The notes under the pieces are model-generated. The model did no database searches and had not been told where the DNA came from. It saw nothing but the letters and a program-made list of their open reading frames with translations. This document shows, piece after piece, positions 35,923 to 44,254 of a stretch of DNA of 64,000 bases (position 1 is the stretch's first letter; the number at the start of each line of letters is the position of its first letter). The stretch spans positions 2,675,501 to 2,739,500 of the forward strand of contig NZ_CP127162.1 of assembly GCF_030263935.1 (NCBI RefSeq), read 5' to 3'. The position numbers and the translations under genes were made by a program. Source of the stretch: Paenibacillus polygoni (GTDB taxonomy: Bacteria; Bacillota; Bacilli; Paenibacillales; Paenibacillaceae).

Positions 35923-37005
35923 GTGAAACCAAAGTATCAATTTATCATTGACGATATAAAAAGTAATATTCTTTCAGGCGTTTATAACGTCGGGGAACAG
36001 ATTCCTACGGAGTCTGCATTACAAGAACAGTACCAAGTCAGCCGGCAGACCGTACGAAAAGCGATTTTAGAACTCTCCAACGAGGGTTTTCTCAGAAGTG
36101 AAAAAGGTTCCGGTACTTATGTCAGTAACCAGTACCGATCTAAATCGAATGGAAATTCAAATAATAAAATCATCGGCGTCATTACGACTTATATTTCTGA
36201 TTACATTTTCCCCTCCATAATCCGGGGTATTGAAGGCAGGCTTAATGAGGATAATTACTCATTGCTATTAGCAAGTACAAATAATGATGTCGCACAAGAG
36301 AAAAAGGCACTAGAAATGATGCTTTCTTATGGTGTAGATGGTTTAATTGTGGAACCTACAAAAAGTAACTTATACAATCCCAATATTGCTTACTACCTAA
36401 CATTCAAAGAACAAGATGTTCCTTTCATTATGATCAATGCTTATTATGAAGAGCTTGAAGTCCCTTTCTTTTGTCTTGATGACGTACAATCCAGCTATCT
36501 AGCAACAAAAGAATTGATCTCAAAAGGACATCAAAAGATTGGAATTATCTCGAAAATGGATGACCTGCAAGGTAAATATCGAATGAAGGGGTATATTAAA
36601 GCGCTGGGTGAAGCTAAATTACGGTTCCAACCGGAGCAAGTGCTCTCATTTGATACGGAGTCAAAACAGAATTTATCTGTTAACATAAAGAATTTTCTAA
36701 TTGAAAATAGAGATGTGCTGACAGCGATTGTTTGTTATAACGATGAGGTAGGGCTCGAAGTCGTAAATGTGTGCAGACAACTCGATATTTCGATACCGAA
36801 TGAATTATCTATTATCGGTCAAGACAATTCTTATATCGCAAAAAATGCAAACATTAAACTAACAACGCTGACACACCCGCAAGAACAAATGGGACGAGAT
36901 GCGGCAGATTGGGTCATCAAGAAATTACAAGGTAAAAAAGATCTACCTGCGACCACTTATTATCAGCCGGTATTAATAGAAGGTGAGACTGTGGTGGAGA
37001 AATAA
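35923..37005 (+). CDS. araR: Arabinose operon repressor, GntR-type HTH with LacI-type effector domain
   Basis: A 360-residue chimeric regulator. Residues 1-70 are a GntR winged helix (KPKYQFIIDDIKSNILSGVYNVGEQIPTE ... QVSRQTVRKAILELSNEGFLRSEKGSGTYV). Residues about 85-360 are a periplasmic-binding-protein fold as in LacI (IIGVITTYISDYIFPSIIRGIE; SYGVDGLIVEP; NELSIIGQDNS). This two-part layout is the hallmark of Bacillus AraR, which releases DNA when it binds L-arabinose. GTG start. It is divergent from araBDA. Confidence 0.95.
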   Translation: MKPKYQFIIDDIKSNILSGVYNVGEQIPTESALQEQYQVSRQTVRKAILELSNEGFLRSEKGSGTYVSNQYRSKSNGNSNNKIIGVITTYISDYIFPSIIRGIEGRLNEDNYSLLLASTNNDVAQEKKALEMMLSYGVDGLIVEPTKSNLYNPNIAYYLTFKEQDVPFIMINAYYEELEVPFFCLDDVQSSYLATKELISKGHQKIGIISKMDDLQGKYRMKGYIKALGEAKLRFQPEQVLSFDTESKQNLSVNIKNFLIENRDVLTAIVCYNDEVGLEVVNVCRQLDISIPNELSIIGQDNSYIAKNANIKLTTLTHPQEQMGRDAADWVIKKLQGKKDLPATTYYQPVLIEGETVVEK

Positions 37006-37064
37006 TATTCCACTACCTAGTTGATGATTGAAAAATACGTGTAAACTGAATTTAATACCAAAAT

Positions 37065-37090
37065 GCTCAGTCTAGATCGACTGGGCTTTT
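37065..37090 (+). terminator. Terminator of araR, overlapping the LysR gene end
   Basis: An 8-bp stem GCTCAGTC / GACTGGGC (one wobble) extended by A/T pairs, followed by TTTTTGG. The 5' arm covers the last codon of the convergent LysR-type gene. Confidence 0.75.
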
Positions 37091-37968
37091 TGGTTTATAT
37101 TTTCTAAAAACTTCTGTGCTGCACGTGATAAGGGGACATTTTTCAGATAGCATATCCCGATATTTCTTCTTGGGACTTCTTCTTCTAGTATGATCTCGTG
37201 TAAGTCTCCTCTTTCGAGATAGTCCATTGAAAACTCTTTAATGACGCAGGAAATGCCTAAATTAATTTTAGTGAACTCTAATACTAAATCATGTGATCCA
37301 AGTTCAAAGACGGGAGAAAGATGATGTCCTCTCTTTTTCAAAAAGTCTTCTACGTACATTCTTGAATTCGACTTCTTCTCTAGAAAAATAAGGGGCATCT
37401 CCATTAAATCGTCTAAGCTAATCGGTTTTGAAATCAGATCTTTGTACTTCTCTCCACACACAAAAATATCTTGAATTTCCTTACAAGGAATGACCTCTAG
37501 ATGTTCTCCTTGAATGGGCAAATTACAGATGCCAAGATCCGCTTTACCCGTTTTTATAAACTCACAGATTTCCATTGTTGTTCCATTAATAATATTTAAT
37601 TTGATGCCCGGGAATTCTTTGTGGAACTTCTCTAAATAAGGCAGTAAATAATAACGAGAGATGGTATCCCCTACTCCGATTCGCAGCTGCCCCGTCTTTA
37701 AAGACTTGAACTCCAGCATCTTATCTTCAGCAGCATGAATAATCCCTAGTGCAGAATTAATATGTTCATTTAATAATTTACCTTCTGTTGTTAGAACCAC
37801 GCCTTTTGACGTTCGATAGAAAAGTGCAATTTCTAACTCCTTCTCAAGTTTTGTAATTGCCTGGCTTACTGCAGATTGGGTCAAAAACAGTTCTTCTGCC
37901 GCTTTAGAAAAGCTTTTGTGCTGGCTGACGACATTAAATACGCGATATAAATCTAATTTTCCGATCAT
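37072..37968 (-). CDS. LysR-family transcriptional regulator
   Basis: A 298-residue regulator when started at ATG 37968, which is 7 bases after AAGGAG; the frame is open for eight more codons with no better site. N-terminal helix-turn-helix (LDLYRVFNVVSQHKSFSKAAEELFLTQSAVSQAITKLEKEL), then a LysR substrate domain (LRIGVGDTISRYYLLPYLEKFHKEFPGIKLNIINGTT). It faces the CofE-like gene across a 135-bp gap that holds a GTTAT-N8-ATAAC dyad, so it very likely regulates that gene. Effector unknown. Confidence 0.93.
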   Translation of the reverse strand: MIGKLDLYRVFNVVSQHKSFSKAAEELFLTQSAVSQAITKLEKELEIALFYRTSKGVVLTTEGKLLNEHINSALGIIHAAEDKMLEFKSLKTGQLRIGVGDTISRYYLLPYLEKFHKEFPGIKLNIINGTTMEICEFIKTGKADLGICNLPIQGEHLEVIPCKEIQDIFVCGEKYKDLISKPISLDDLMEMPLIFLEKKSNSRMYVEDFLKKRGHHLSPVFELGSHDLVLEFTKINLGISCVIKEFSMDYLERGDLHEIILEEEVPRRNIGICYLKNVPLSRAAQKFLENINQKAQSI

Positions 37969-38059
37969 ATTAATTCTCCTTATATCAAACATTACAAATA
38001 TTAATTTTACTTATAACACTTTTCAGAGGTATAGTAAAATCATAGTGTTTAAACATTTC

Positions 38060-38077
38060 GTTATTAAGATACATAAC
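38060..38077 (+). promoter_or_regulatory. Dyad in the LysR/cofE-like intergenic region
   Basis: GTTAT-N8-ATAAC (38060-38064 and 38073-38077), extended imperfectly as TTCGTTAT...ATAACGtGAA, about 27 bp before the ligase start. Interrupted dyads of this size are typical LysR-type binding sites. The regulator match is inference. Confidence 0.4.
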
Positions 38078-38103
38078 GTGAACTCGGTAAAGGGGAGATT
38101 ATT

Positions 38104-39294
38104 ATGTCAAGAGCAGTAGGAACCGTAGTACGTGGACTTCGTGGTCCGATCATTAACCAAGGTGATTCTATTGAAGAAATCGTAGTGGATACAGTATTAA
38201 ATGCAGCAAAAAGTGAAGGATTTTCGATCGAGGATCGTGACATTGTTACCATAACAGAATCCATTGTTGCTCGTGCGCAAGGGAACTATGCGACAATCGA
38301 CCATATTGCGACAGATATAAATGAAAAATTCGGTGACGAAACGGTTGGTGTTATTTTCCCAATTCTAAGCCGTAACCGATTCGCTAACTGCTTGAGAGGG
38401 ATTGCAAAAGGCGCGAAGAAAGTCATCTTAATGCTTAGCTACCCTGCGGATGAAGTAGGTAATCACCTGGTAGACATTGATGAACTCGATGTTAAAGGCA
38501 TTAATCCTTGGACGGATGTATTATCAGAAGATCAGTTCCGTGAACATTTTGGTTATAAAAAGCATCCATTTACAGGTGTGGATTACATTGAATATTACAA
38601 ATCTCTCATTGAAGCAGAAGGTACAACTTGCGAGGTCATCTTCTCTAATAACCCTAAAACCATTTTAGAATATACAAAATATGTCCTGACTTGCGATATT
38701 CACTCCCGTTTCAGAACGAAACGCATTTTAACGAACAATGGTGCTGAAAAAGTATTTGGTCTCGATGATATTTTATCCAAATCCATTAATGGCAGCGGCT
38801 TTAACGAAGCTTACGGTCTTCTTGGATCTAATAAAGCAACCGAAGAAAGCGTGAAATTATTCCCGAATAACTGTCAACCGATCGTTGATCGTATTCAAGA
38901 GAAATTGAAAGAACTAACAGGTAAAACCGTTGAAGTCATGGTGTATGGAGATGGAGCTTTCAAAGATCCAGTAGGAAAAATTTGGGAACTGGCAGATCCT
39001 GTTGTCTCCCCTGCTTACACTGAGGGACTGAGCGGTACTCCAAATGAAGTGAAACTGAAGTACTTGGCAGATAACAACTTCTCTCATCTTCGTGGTGAAG
39101 AATTACAACAAGCGATTACGGAGTTTATCCAGAATAAAAACGATGATCTCGTTGGTGAGATGGAAGCTCAAGGTACTACGCCTCGTCGACTAACCGATCT
39201 CATTGGCTCATTGTCTGATTTAACATCAGGCAGCGGCGACAAAGGTACACCAATGATTTACATCCAAGGTTACTTCGATAACTATACAAAATAA
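38104..39294 (+). CDS. Coenzyme F420:L-glutamate ligase-like (CofE domain) protein
   Basis: A 396-residue protein of the F420 ligase family (PF01996). It starts AVGTVVRGLRGPIINQGDSIEEIVVDTVLNAA and contains RDIVTITESIVARAQGNYATID, ILSRNRFANCLRGIAKGAKKVILMLSYPADEVGNHL, VMVYGDGAFKDPVGKIWELADP and VSPAYTEGLSGTPNE. True CofE adds glutamate to F420-0. Firmicutes such as Paenibacillus are not known to make F420, and this protein is longer than archaeal CofE (about 250 residues), so it probably ligates an amino acid to another acceptor. Single gene with its own terminator and divergent LysR regulator. Confidence 0.85.
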   Translation: MSRAVGTVVRGLRGPIINQGDSIEEIVVDTVLNAAKSEGFSIEDRDIVTITESIVARAQGNYATIDHIATDINEKFGDETVGVIFPILSRNRFANCLRGIAKGAKKVILMLSYPADEVGNHLVDIDELDVKGINPWTDVLSEDQFREHFGYKKHPFTGVDYIEYYKSLIEAEGTTCEVIFSNNPKTILEYTKYVLTCDIHSRFRTKRILTNNGAEKVFGLDDILSKSINGSGFNEAYGLLGSNKATEESVKLFPNNCQPIVDRIQEKLKELTGKTVEVMVYGDGAFKDPVGKIWELADPVVSPAYTEGLSGTPNEVKLKYLADNNFSHLRGEELQQAITEFIQNKNDDLVGEMEAQGTTPRRLTDLIGSLSDLTSGSGDKGTPMIYIQGYFDNYTK

Positions 39295-39366
39295 GATGAA
39301 CACGAACCTTTGGACATGATTGTTACATCACAATCCGGTTATCATCTTTCAACATATTTTAAAATG

Positions 39367-39400
39367 TACACCTTGCTAAATTCAGTTTTAGCAAGGTGTA
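39367..39400. terminator. Terminator between the CofE-like and erythromycin-esterase-like genes
   Basis: A perfect 14-bp stem TACACCTTGCTAAA / TTTAGCAAGGTGTA with a 6-base loop and TTTTTTATTTT on the plus side. Confidence 0.93.
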
Positions 39401-39441
39401 TTTTTTATTTTCGTTAACGTCTCTGCTTGATGTACAGACGA

Positions 39442-40677
39442 TTATAGGTAACGAGGTGGTGAAACCTTTTTCACAAAAAACACTCCACTCAATTGCTCAG
39501 CTGGAATAATAAATTTCCTTACCGTTCCATGCTCTAGGATCCGTGTTTTCTCAAAAATCCACTTATTGTAAGGTTGCTCCGTGACATTAGAGAAATCAAG
39601 AAACGATACAGAAGACTCGGTATGATTCATGTAATCCTCTAGACTCCTTTTTGGAGGAGGGCCTATTCTATAGACTGTTCTATTCAATAAGTGTGCCTCT
39701 CCTTCATACATAAACAGCCCCAAATAATAGGAGTCATCCATCAACGTTTTGCTTATTAGTGAACCCATGGGTCTGTAATTATTAGATGTCTGATAATTTT
39801 TATAAATATGAGCATTGTGAGCCCAAATTATTATCTTTTCATTCGGATATAATTCACTACAAATCCATTCTAAGTTAGCTGCCATGATCTGATCCCGATA
39901 TTTCATATAATCTTGAAAGTTATCTGTTAAATGTTTTAGAAAAAGGCGCCTATTTTCGAGTTCTTTCTGAATGAATGTAAAGGGTAAGTCTAAACCAAGA
40001 TTAATAAAATCCTTTTTCTTCTCCATCAGAAGATCGAGTAATTGATCTATAGTCTGATTTAGTTCATTTTGAATGAACTTATACTCTTGCAGCGTCTCTT
40101 TGGGTATCCTCTTCCTTCTCCCTGTATATTTGCTAATACGACCATACCAATGAGCTGTGTTCTCTTCTACTGTTTGTATGTTCTGTATAAATTCTAAGGG
40201 AAAATCAATATTGATTTTATTTAAAAACGCTATCAACAAACTCTGTTTGCTGGAGGGCTGAGAATCAAAACCGATCAGATTAAAGTCCTCGTTAGCTTTT
40301 AATGATTGGAATAATGAATAGGTTTCTTCTGTTTTCCAAAACGGAAAGACAGAATGGTCTATGAATTCATCAACTGAAAGTTCATCTTTTAGGAAGTTCG
40401 AGGTATAACATTCCGTAATTCCGCTCTCGAATGCTATCACTTTAAATCCCATTTTATGATAGAGAAAATCGATCAATTGGGTCTTGAGAAGATTATGCTC
40501 AGCAATACCGTGACCATTTTCACCTAGCCATACAATTCGTTTATCCTTTAGAATGTTCTCTAAAAAGTTGAAATGATCCGATCTAGTTTCGGACAAGGTA
40601 TCCACATGATGAGCATGTTCCTTTACCCACTCTACTGACCTGTTATATGTTGTCTTTCTTGACTGAAAAATTGCCAC
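39442..40677 (-). CDS. Erythromycin esterase family protein
   Basis: About 411 residues when started at GTG 40677, 6 bases after AAGGGGG. Family motifs: RIVWLGENGHGIAEHNLLKTQLIDFLY (catalytic His/Glu region), KVIAFESGI, FWKTEETYSLFQSL, and IIWAHNAHIYKN. Ere-type enzymes open the macrolide lactone ring, but many chromosomal homologues in Bacillales have other or unknown roles. No signal peptide. With the AAC(3)-like gene it is one of two resistance-family genes here, but nothing around it suggests a mobile cassette. Confidence 0.9.
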   Translation of the reverse strand: MAIFQSRKTTYNRSVEWVKEHAHHVDTLSETRSDHFNFLENILKDKRIVWLGENGHGIAEHNLLKTQLIDFLYHKMGFKVIAFESGITECYTSNFLKDELSVDEFIDHSVFPFWKTEETYSLFQSLKANEDFNLIGFDSQPSSKQSLLIAFLNKINIDFPLEFIQNIQTVEENTAHWYGRISKYTGRRKRIPKETLQEYKFIQNELNQTIDQLLDLLMEKKKDFINLGLDLPFTFIQKELENRRLFLKHLTDNFQDYMKYRDQIMAANLEWICSELYPNEKIIIWAHNAHIYKNYQTSNNYRPMGSLISKTLMDDSYYLGLFMYEGEAHLLNRTVYRIGPPPKRSLEDYMNHTESSVSFLDFSNVTEQPYNKWIFEKTRILEHGTVRKFIIPAEQLSGVFFVKKVSPPRYL

Positions 40678-40748
40678 CCTTATCCCCCTTTCGATCAATG
40701 AATCCTGTAAAATATACTAAGTTAGATAATGAATATAAAATTAGCTGC

Positions 40749-41327
40749 TTATTTTTTTCTTACTCTTCTTCCTACCAAGAAAGCCACAAGAACAATCAAA
40801 ACAATTCCAAGCGCTGTCATCCATATGTTTGAGCTTATAGAATTCAATTCCCCTGAAAGATCCACTTGTTCTGTAGGTGCTTTACCTTCACCTAAAATCG
40901 TTAAATCTTCTGCTGCTTGAGCTAATACACTCGTCCGATCACAAATAATTGTTACAAGCTCTTCTCTGTCACCATACATAGAAGATGATTTCGCATATAC
41001 TAAATAATCCTCCCCTTCTTTAAATTGAATTCCACAATCACCTCCACCGCCACCGGTACGAATGATGATTTGAGATTCTGAACCTCCCTTCCAGACCTCA
41101 CTGATTTCAAATAATACAGTATTTGATAAATATCCATTTGTTCTCTCTTCCTTCACTTCAATTACGCGTCCTGAGAAAACGGCTTCAGATCGACTAAGTT
41201 CATCTTGAACACTTATAGGCTCCACACAAGAACAAGCATATGCATTTGAAGGTATGGAGATTGTCATGATGCTCACTAATAGACAAATGGATAGAAATAT
41301 ATTTATTTTCCTTTTCACCATCATCAT
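40749..41327 (-). CDS. Exported CSC-motif protein with C-terminal anchor (TIMP-like N-terminus)
   Basis: A 192-residue exported protein. Signal peptide about 1-31 ending NAYA, then mature CSCVEPISVQDELSRSEAVFSGRVIEVKEE, which matches the N-terminal Cys-x-Cys of tissue-inhibitor-of-metalloproteinase-like bacterial proteins. A beta-rich middle follows (TVLFEISEVWKGG; CGIQFKEGEDYLVYA). A C-terminal helix (about 167-186) is followed by RRVRKK. The last part acts as a membrane anchor. It probably binds a partner outside the cell. Expressed with the small lipoprotein gene upstream. Confidence 0.85.
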   Translation of the reverse strand: MMMVKRKINIFLSICLLVSIMTISIPSNAYACSCVEPISVQDELSRSEAVFSGRVIEVKEERTNGYLSNTVLFEISEVWKGGSESQIIIRTGGGGGDCGIQFKEGEDYLVYAKSSSMYGDREELVTIICDRTSVLAQAAEDLTILGEGKAPTEQVDLSGELNSISSNIWMTALGIVLIVLVAFLVGRRVRKK

Positions 41328-41372
41328 TCCCCCTATTCATATTCTGTCGTCAATGTAACGACATTCAAGAAT

Positions 41373-41666
41373 CTAATTATTATCTTTGACGATCTTAACT
41401 TCATTGTTTGTCACATAACAGGTGTAATCCGAACGCATCTGAGGTCCCTCTCCGTCTATTGGTTCACAGTCTTGCTGAATAGTAATCAGAAATCCATCTT
41501 CCTTTTCTTGGCTGTCATTAACCTTATTAAAGGTTTCTAAGTCATTTCCACAGACAGGAACCTTATCTAGTGCCCTGCTTGTAGCAGTTTCTAAGGTAAG
41601 GTCTTGTTCTGAAACACATCCGGATAATAATACGGATAGCAAAAAAACAAAAAGAAAATTACGCAT
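41373..41666 (-). CDS. Small lipoprotein
   Basis: A 97-residue lipoprotein. Start chosen at ATG 41666, 6-7 bases after AAGGAGGG; a longer frame exists but would push basic residues in front of the signal. Lipobox LLSGC with Cys17. The mature part has two further cysteines (VCGNDLETFNKV; QQDCEPIDGEGP) and a final C in YTCYVTNNEVKIVKD. No family is recognised; it lies 45 bp upstream of the CSC-motif protein gene. Confidence 0.75.
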   Translation of the reverse strand: MRNFLFVFLLSVLLSGCVSEQDLTLETATSRALDKVPVCGNDLETFNKVNDSQEKEDGFLITIQQDCEPIDGEGPQMRSDYTCYVTNNEVKIVKDNN

Positions 41667-41807
41667 GACGTCCCTCCTTCTACTTCTTAAACGCACCAAC
41701 TCACCATTTGTTCCACCTAATCTTATCTAGCGATTAAAATCACAACCTAATCATTGCAAAAAATGCACATATTTTGTTTCTGTTTTATTATAATAAGGTA
41801 TATTATA

Positions 41808-41821
41808 TGGAAGCGTTTACA
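41808..41821 (+). promoter_or_regulatory. cre-like site at the pectate lyase promoter
   Basis: TGGAAGCGTTTACA matches the cre consensus TGWAANCGNTNWCA except at the third base. It lies just after an AT-rich promoter stretch with TATATT (41799-41804), suggesting CcpA repression. Confidence 0.6.
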
Positions 41822-41950
41822 AGAATTCTGTTCTTTAGCCTTTCATACCCCTTTTTCTTAGAGGATTAGGATAGGTTTGGTACAGTGTATTTGCTTCACA
41901 TGTATAACCAAAAATGAACAAAGGAGCTGGTTTATCTGCGTAAAACAACA

Positions 41951-42898
41951 ATGAAAGGAATTCCCTGTTTGCTCGGTTTAACAATCTTCTTCTCCACTCT
42001 AAGTATCCTGCTCTTATCTCCTTCTGCCGTAAATGCCGCTTCTGGGGAAACGGCAAGCATCTCCGACATTTTAAAATACCAACAATCTGATGGCGGTTGG
42101 AGAAAGGATTATACGACAACCAGCGGAGAGTGGGCCAAGTCTACGATTGATAACAAAGCTACTTATACCGAGATCAGGAGACTTGCAGCTGAGTATCAAA
42201 AAACGAAAGATAGCAAGTATTCTGCTGCAGCGATCAAAGGAATTCAATTCTTGTTGAACATGCAATATGCAAGTGGCGGCTGGCCGCAAGTGTATAACAG
42301 CTCCGGTTATCATAAACACATTACTTTTAATGACAATGCCATGATTAACGTAATGATACTGCTGGATGATGCGGCTAACAAAAAAGGAGATTTCACCTTT
42401 ATCGACAGCACTCTAGCCGGAAGATGTACAACGGCAGTGACAAAAGGGGTGAGCCTTATTTTGCAAATGCAGGTTGTTGTCAATGGAAAGCTAACGGTTT
42501 GGGGACAACAGCATGATTCAGTTACTTTAAAGCCCGCTGGGGCAAGAGCATACGAAGTTCCTTCTCTCTCCGGCCAAGAAAGTGTGGGGATTGTTAAATT
42601 CCTCAAGACGAGATCTTCCACAACTCAAATTGCCAATTCAATCAAAGCTGCAGAAGATTGGTTTAAAGCTGTGAAAATTACTGGGATCAAAGTTGTAAAA
42701 ACGAGCGATGATGTCATCGTGACGAGTGATCCGACTGCTCCAGCAATTTGGGCACGTTTTTATGAGATAAATACAAATAAACCGATCTTTGTCGGCCGTG
42801 ACGGAATTGTTAAATACAAACTTAGTGATATTGAGCAAGAAAGACGAGTAAATTACTCATGGTACGGAAATTGGGCTAATAATCTAGGGATCTATTAA
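41951..42898 (+). CDS. Secreted pectate lyase, PL10-like
   Basis: A 315-residue secreted enzyme (320 if it starts at CTG 41936). Signal peptide to about residue 29 (SAVNA/ASG). The catalytic domain resembles family 10 pectate lyases: YQQSDGGWRKDY, ATYTEIRRLAAEY, GIQFLLNMQYASGGWPQVYN, TFNDNAMINVMILLDDAA, LTVWGQQHDSVTLKPAGARAYEVPSLSGQESVGIVKFL, and a final ARFYEINTNKPIFVGRDG. It cleaves polygalacturonate by beta-elimination. Single gene, cre site upstream, terminator downstream. The ATG lies 24 bases after the only good Shine-Dalgarno AAAGGAG, which favours the CTG. Confidence 0.87.
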   Translation: MKGIPCLLGLTIFFSTLSILLLSPSAVNAASGETASISDILKYQQSDGGWRKDYTTTSGEWAKSTIDNKATYTEIRRLAAEYQKTKDSKYSAAAIKGIQFLLNMQYASGGWPQVYNSSGYHKHITFNDNAMINVMILLDDAANKKGDFTFIDSTLAGRCTTAVTKGVSLILQMQVVVNGKLTVWGQQHDSVTLKPAGARAYEVPSLSGQESVGIVKFLKTRSSTTQIANSIKAAEDWFKAVKITGIKVVKTSDDVIVTSDPTAPAIWARFYEINTNKPIFVGRDGIVKYKLSDIEQERRVNYSWYGNWANNLGIY

Positions 42899-42953
42899 AC
42901 AATGTTCGTAATAATACGGAGTAACAAACAAATAATTAAATAATTAATTAAAC

Positions 42954-42980
42954 AACCAGTCTCCGACTTAGAGGCTGGTT
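42954..42980 (+). terminator. Terminator of the pectate lyase gene
   Basis: A 10-bp stem AACCAGTCTC / GAGGCTGGTT (one wobble) with a 7-base loop, followed by ATTTCTAATTTT. Confidence 0.82.
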
Positions 42981-43066
42981 ATTTCTAATTTTACATTCAC
43001 TTATTGTTTACATGCTGATTGTAAAATAACTCCGAAATAGTATATACATCTTTTCTCCGCGTAGGA

Positions 43067-44158
43067 TTATTGGATGGGGAAATACTCTCCATTGAATTGA
43101 TACTGATAGCTGTCCTTTATTCGAATATATCCGAGTATACAGTGGTTTCTATCCCTATATAGAATGCCGGAAATATTCTTATTGTCTACATTACCTTCTG
43201 CCACCATAATTTTGGGATCATCACAAGCTAACACAATACCAATGTGATCATGAGAATGATCAGATAATAGTTTTTCATAAATAACAATATCACCACGAGC
43301 CGGACTAAACTCTTCTTCATTAACGTCATAAAAAAATCCAGTATCGGGCAGTTTTGCCCAATCTAGCAGTGCTCCAACTCCGGCAAGCCGATACATATGG
43401 TTTGGATAACGAATTGGCAGTAATATTCCCGCATGCATACAGCAGTGATATACAAATGCAGCACACCAGTTATTCTCTAGCACTTTATATATATCAACGT
43501 CTGGCCAATACTTACAAATCTCTCTATAATCCTCATTATTAGGTACTCCTATTATATTCTTCTTTGCCAAGGTTTCTGCATAATCAGCAAGCATAGAACG
43601 TCTGTCTTCTCTAAGTGGATTTATTAATTTCGCATCGATATGATCAGTGGTAGCAAGCGCTTTTACTGTTTCTTCCGGCATTCCTAACTCTCTAAGTACA
43701 TTTTGTAGTCTATGTATATCCATGGTAGATACATGTCTAGCCGTATTGTGAAAGTACATCTGCAGTAAAATAGCATCTTTCAAAATTTCCTCATAGGGAC
43801 CATGACCGCGCTGCCGATCATCTTGATAAAAAATCGATCTAAGAATAATAGACATCTCTTCATCAGAAAAGAGTTCGGAGCTGCGTAAGATGGGTCTTAT
43901 TGCATCAGCACTATTGTGGCCTGGAAAGGACTTTACTTGCGTCTTAACAAAATAATAATTGTGAAGTAACCCCGCGATTGCGGCTAATTCCGGGTTTTGT
44001 CCTCTCCTTATAGCAAGCATGGAAGCAAAACTTGAAACCCCAGACAATTGTGACCAAACCTGATGTTTCTTTAAGTTGCTGCCTTCAACTAGTAGAATAT
44101 TATCATGAACAAGAGATTGAACAAAATCCAGTCTCCTTGATTTCTTATCACTTATCAA
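43067..44158 (-). CDS. HD-domain and CHAP-like amidase fusion protein
   Basis: A 363-residue cytoplasmic-looking protein. The N-terminal half (about 25-190) resembles an HD phosphohydrolase: AAIAGLLHNYYF, then GHNSADAIRPIL and DAILLQMYFHNTARH. The canonical HD dyad appears as HN, so the metal site is altered. The C-terminal half (about 215-345) resembles a CHAP-type cysteine peptidase: NWCAAFVYHCCMHAGI (nucleophile Cys), RGDIVIYEKLLSDHSHDHIGIVLACDD (His) and VAEGNVDN (polar residue). No signal peptide or helix, which is odd for a CHAP domain. Function unknown. Confidence 0.7.
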   Translation of the reverse strand: MISDKKSRRLDFVQSLVHDNILLVEGSNLKKHQVWSQLSGVSSFASMLAIRRGQNPELAAIAGLLHNYYFVKTQVKSFPGHNSADAIRPILRSSELFSDEEMSIILRSIFYQDDRQRGHGPYEEILKDAILLQMYFHNTARHVSTMDIHRLQNVLRELGMPEETVKALATTDHIDAKLINPLREDRRSMLADYAETLAKKNIIGVPNNEDYREICKYWPDVDIYKVLENNWCAAFVYHCCMHAGILLPIRYPNHMYRLAGVGALLDWAKLPDTGFFYDVNEEEFSPARGDIVIYEKLLSDHSHDHIGIVLACDDPKIMVAEGNVDNKNISGILYRDRNHCILGYIRIKDSYQYQFNGEYFPIQ

Positions 44159-44254
44159 AATTATACCTCCTCATCTCGAACGATCGCAGACTTATCTTCT
44201 ACATATTGATCTATCTGACGACATTATGCCGTATCTATCCTAGCTTGTATATTC

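Noticed and set aside
41835..42119. Minus-strand frame overlapping the pectate lyase start
   Set aside because: Overlaps the promoter and signal-peptide region, Arg-rich shadow, no supporting motif.
42310..42621. Minus-strand frame opposite the pectate lyase
   Set aside because: Entirely inside a well supported gene, no ribosome site, composition of a shadow frame.
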